NCBI GenBank assembly: GCA_903886975.1
Contig: CAISOB010000027.1
Coordinates: forward strand, 1-53,510
DNA length: 53,510 nucleotides
Direction of reading: 5' to 3'
Origin: an uncultured beta proteobacterium
Lineage (GTDB): Bacteria > Pseudomonadota > Gammaproteobacteria > Burkholderiales > Rhodocyclaceae
Part shown: positions 51,818 to 53,510 of the stretch, one piece after another
How the letters are laid out: every line of letters begins with the position of its first letter
How positions within the stretch are numbered: position 1 is the stretch's first letter
The notes under the pieces: generated by a model
Database searches by the model: none
Told to the model about the DNA's origin: nothing
The model's input: only the letters and a program-made list of their open reading frames with translations
Position numbers and translations under genes: made by a program

Positions 51818-51887
51818 GCCTAACGTCCGAGTTCAGGGGCGCGGCGCGGCTTTATCGCGCCGCGTCCCCTGGAACGAAATGTTAGGC
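51818..51887 (-). other. attC site (70-base variant)
   Basis: Boxes GCCTAAC and GTTAGGC are intact, and the GC-rich central stem (GCGCGGCGCGG...CGCGCCGCG) is the same as in the 87-base type. The flanking arms differ: CGTCCGAGTTCAGGGG and CCCCTGGAACGAAAT. It is shorter by 17 bases. Confidence 0.92.
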
Positions 51888-51905
51888 AGAGTGCGATGAA
51901 AAGGC

Positions 51906-52100
51906 TCACGAACGATGTGCCTCCCACATAGCACCCAACAGTACGCCGACCACAAGACCAACAACAACTGCGGCAACTCCAAGTGCCGGCCACGAGCCGG
52001 GCATGTATACGTGCGCTGCATAGGCCCCCGCGCCTCCAAGGAGCAGACCAGCAAAAGTGCCGAGAAAGATGCGCGGTGCACTAGTCAGAAGTTCAAGCAT
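51906..52100 (-). CDS. small glycine-rich two-helix membrane protein (cassette gene)
   Basis: A 64-residue protein with two glycine-rich helices, IFLGTFAGLLLGGAGAYAA and ALGVAAVVVGLVVGVLLGAM, separated by a short polar turn. It ends 18 bases before an attC and starts 11 bases after one. A longer frame on the same strand (51833-52081) is in another register and runs into the attC; I regard it as a shadow. Confidence 0.6.
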   Translation of the reverse strand: MLELLTSAPRIFLGTFAGLLLGGAGAYAAHVYMPGSWPALGVAAVVVGLVVGVLLGAMWEAHRS

Positions 52101-52111
52101 GGTGATGCCCT

Positions 52112-52198
52112 GCCTAACGCAAAGCTAACCGGCGCGGCGCGGCTTTATCGCGCCGCGTCCAGCGACCGAAGGGAGCGAGGTTGAGCGCCGGGTTAGGG
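52112..52198 (-). other. attC site (87-base type)
   Basis: Nearly identical to those at 50773 and 51202, with GCTAACC for GTTAACC. One box reads GTTAGGG (52192-52198) because the stop codon of the preceding gene falls there. Confidence 0.92.
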
Positions 52199-52519
52199 TT
52201 CATTTTGGCGAGCGAACTTGAGTATCCGTAGCTGCCGAGTCGCGCCGATTATCACAATAAACCCGGGCCAAACACGCATGGGGATTGTGAACATCGGAAC
52301 GGCGACAAGAAACAAGATCAAAGCGATACCTGCGAGTAACTCCATGATAGCGAAAGGACGAGCGATAAGCTGACGATTCCTTAGGGGTAGGCCATTGAGA
52401 CCTTTGATCAAACGCAAATCTTTTTTGACTCCCACGCGGTATGCGCGCCATAAGGAATAGGCAGCCACACCCCAAACAGCTACGTAACAAAGAAGAGTTA
52501 TCCAAACGTACGCATTCAT
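52193..52519 (-). CDS. small membrane protein (cassette gene)
   Basis: A 108-residue protein with an N-terminal helix (VWITLLCYVAVWGVAAYSLW), a basic loop (KKDLRLIKGLNGLPLRNRQ) and two more helices (FAIMELLAGIALILFLVAV; VWPGFIVIIGAT). The stop overlaps attC. No family recognised. Confidence 0.65.
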   Translation of the reverse strand: MNAYVWITLLCYVAVWGVAAYSLWRAYRVGVKKDLRLIKGLNGLPLRNRQLIARPFAIMELLAGIALILFLVAVPMFTIPMRVWPGFIVIIGATRQLRILKFARQNEP

Positions 52520-52538
52520 GAGGCGGTATCTCGTTGCA

Positions 52539-52602
52539 ACCTAACGATTAGCTAACCGGCGCGCCAGTTGTTGGCGCGTCCGGGTTGAGCGGAAGGTTAG
52601 CC
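52539..52602 (-). other. attC site (64-base variant)
   Basis: Boxes ACCTAAC and GTTAGCC. The central stem is different from the others: GGCGCGCCA/TGGCGCG around GTTGT, while the arms CTAACCGG and CCGGGTTGAGCGG keep the same family. It comes from a different attC lineage or has a shortened stem. Confidence 0.85.
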
Positions 52603-53018
52603 CTAACTATCCGCCGGTTTACGAAAAGGAAGACCACGCCGGTCAATGCACCAATGCATCCTATCAAGAGGAATGTGAGGAAGCCGGCAATCGAGGCGAA
52701 GAGCGGCCATAGCGGAGACCTAACCCCTCCTGGGATAAACCAGTAGGACAATACTAAGAGGGGAATACCAACACCCCAAGCGAATCCTTCGAGGGCCACT
52801 TTCTTTAAGTTGGCTTTGCCTGAGAGGATGAGACGAGCGGAAGCGGCACCACGCCATCTGACTAGAGCAGACACAGGAAGCAGAATTACAATAATCATGC
52901 TCACGCTGCCGAACATCCTATTAGAAGAAAGCAGCAATATGCCAGCGGATACTACGAAGAATAGCAGTGCGTTTATGCGACCAATCTTTTGAACGAGTCT
53001 TTCGGCGGAAGAGAGCAT
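52548..53018 (-). CDS. four-helix membrane protein (cassette gene)
   Basis: A 156-residue protein with four helices: INALLFFVVSAGILLLSS; SMIIVILLPVSALV; FAWGVGIPLLVLSYWFIP; GFLTFLLIGCIGALTGVVFL. The last ~20 residues are translated from attC sequence (LNPDAPTTGAPVS), with the stop inside the site. Start ATG 53018 is 5 bases after the previous attC. No family recognised. Confidence 0.65.
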   Translation of the reverse strand: MLSSAERLVQKIGRINALLFFVVSAGILLLSSNRMFGSVSMIIVILLPVSALVRWRGAASARLILSGKANLKKVALEGFAWGVGIPLLVLSYWFIPGGVRSPLWPLFASIAGFLTFLLIGCIGALTGVVFLFVNRRIVRANLPLNPDAPTTGAPVS

Positions 53019-53023
53019 ATGAA

Positions 53024-53110
53024 GGCTAACGCAAAGCTAACCGGCGCGGCGCGGCTTTATCGCGCCGCGTCCAGCGACCGCAGGGAGCGAGGTTGAGCGA
53101 CGGGTTAGGC
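53024..53110 (-). other. attC site (87-base type)
   Basis: Boxes GGCTAAC and GTTAGGC, otherwise the same 87-base repeat with GCAGGGAG for GAAGGGAG and TTGAGCGAC for TTGAGCGCC. It is the rightmost attC of the window. Confidence 0.93.
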
Positions 53111-53401
53111 TGCGTAACCATTCGTCTGCGCATAGAGGAGAAACGCTCGCCAATTGATCCAACCAACCACGGCGGCGACAGCAATAGATGCCAGTTCCAT
53201 TCCGGAGATTATGCCGAGATCAAGCGAACCAATAAACATGATAATCGGGAGTAAAGCACACAGGAGCCTGACGGATTCCTTAAATCTTGGCCGCAACCTG
53301 ACAAACCGGGAGACGATTACGAGGCCACCCAGGACAAGAAATATAAAGATGAGGCTGCTACTCCACAACCAAATGTGAATGCCGGAATGAAAGGTAGCCA
53401 C
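53105..53401 (-). CDS. small membrane protein (cassette gene)
   Basis: A 98-residue protein: helices IWLWSSSLIFIFLVLGGLVI, LLCALLPIIMFIGSLDL and MELASIAVAAVVGWINW. The stop lies in the following attC. The start is GTG 53401. The expected preceding attC is not found; an IS21-family element begins to the right, so the cassette's beginning may be altered by that insertion. Confidence 0.6.
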   Translation of the reverse strand: MATFHSGIHIWLWSSSLIFIFLVLGGLVIVSRFVRLRPRFKESVRLLCALLPIIMFIGSLDLGIISGMELASIAVAAVVGWINWRAFLLYAQTNGYAA

Positions 53402-53472
53402 GTGGCGGTGTAGTGGGAGCCAGTCCTGATGCCTAATCTTTGATCTGTGATGGATCGAGGAAGGCAGAGAGG

Positions 53473-53510
53473 ATGTACAAAGTGGACCTATACGCCAAAG
53501 TGAGGCGGGC
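53473..53510 (+). CDS. IS21-family transposase IstA, 5' end (runs off the window)
   Basis: The last 38 bases encode MYKVDLYAKVRRA, the usual start of an IS21-family IstA protein, with AGAGAGG before the ATG. Only 12 or 13 residues are visible, so the call rests on a short match. The left end of the element should lie between 53402 and 53472; I could not fix its terminal repeat. Confidence 0.55.
   Translation, partial: MYKVDLYAKVRR

Noticed and set aside
53427..53440. GCCTAATCTTTGATC looked like an attI or attC core (CAAAGATTAGGC on the minus strand).
   Set aside because: The core has an extra A, there is no stem, and the sequence lies in what is more probably the leader of an IS21 element beginning at 53402-53472.

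Overview
The window looks like a chromosomal segment of a GC-rich betaproteobacterium. The evidence is the core run tig-clpP-clpX-lon-hup-ppiD with interleaved tRNA genes, the hopanoid squalene genes hpnCDE, small DUF3460 and DUF3567 proteins (families I know mainly from Betaproteobacteria), a Yej-like peptide ABC transporter, and 2-selenouridine synthase. A hopanoid-making member of the Rhodocyclales or Nitrosomonadales would fit, but the sequence alone does not fix the genus.

Bases 1-9.4 kb hold a sugar-phosphate catabolic island. A remnant of a TRAP permease (dctM) is followed by a plus-strand operon: TIM-barrel sugar isomerase, PfkB kinase, LsrF-type class I aldolase, ribulose-phosphate-3-epimerase-like enzyme, a fused class II aldolase/short-chain dehydrogenase and a DeoR-type repressor. 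A minus-strand set converges on it: SMP-30 lactonase, GntR/FCD regulator and an ABM-domain protein (the fold of LsrG). Together they suggest uptake, phosphorylation, epimerisation and aldol or thiolytic cleavage of an unidentified sugar or AI-2-like compound. Next come a GIY-YIG protein, a VOC protein, mltD, and a four-gene peptide ABC transporter (solute-binding protein, two permeases, fused double ATPase).

Bases 19-29 kb are conserved housekeeping: fabI, ppiD, tRNA-Asp, tRNA-Val, the HU gene, lon with a near-perfect sigma-32 promoter, clpX, clpP, tig and tRNA-Leu. hpnCDE (squalene synthesis) follow, then two small envelope proteins, an HDOD/GAF signalling protein, a ybbA-like ATPase divergent from tesA, mnmH, a Pat/acetyl-CoA-synthetase-like acetyltransferase, DUF3460, DUF3567, an MFS transporter, two GNATs, a GFA protein and two secreted proteins.

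From about 44.5 kb to the right edge the DNA is an integron gene-cassette array. Seven attC sites lie at 50.4-53.1 kb, four of them near-identical 87-mers, and two decayed sites (plus a weaker one) can be aligned further left at 44.9, 45.6 and 47.5 kb. All cassette genes read on the minus strand, with attC directly after each stop codon. An IS1182-family element has inserted exactly into the recombination core of one attC, and the start of an IS21-family istA gene runs off the right edge. No integron integrase is in the window; cassette orientation places attI/intI, if present, to the right. The cassettes encode mostly small membrane proteins and DUF proteins, none with a known function.
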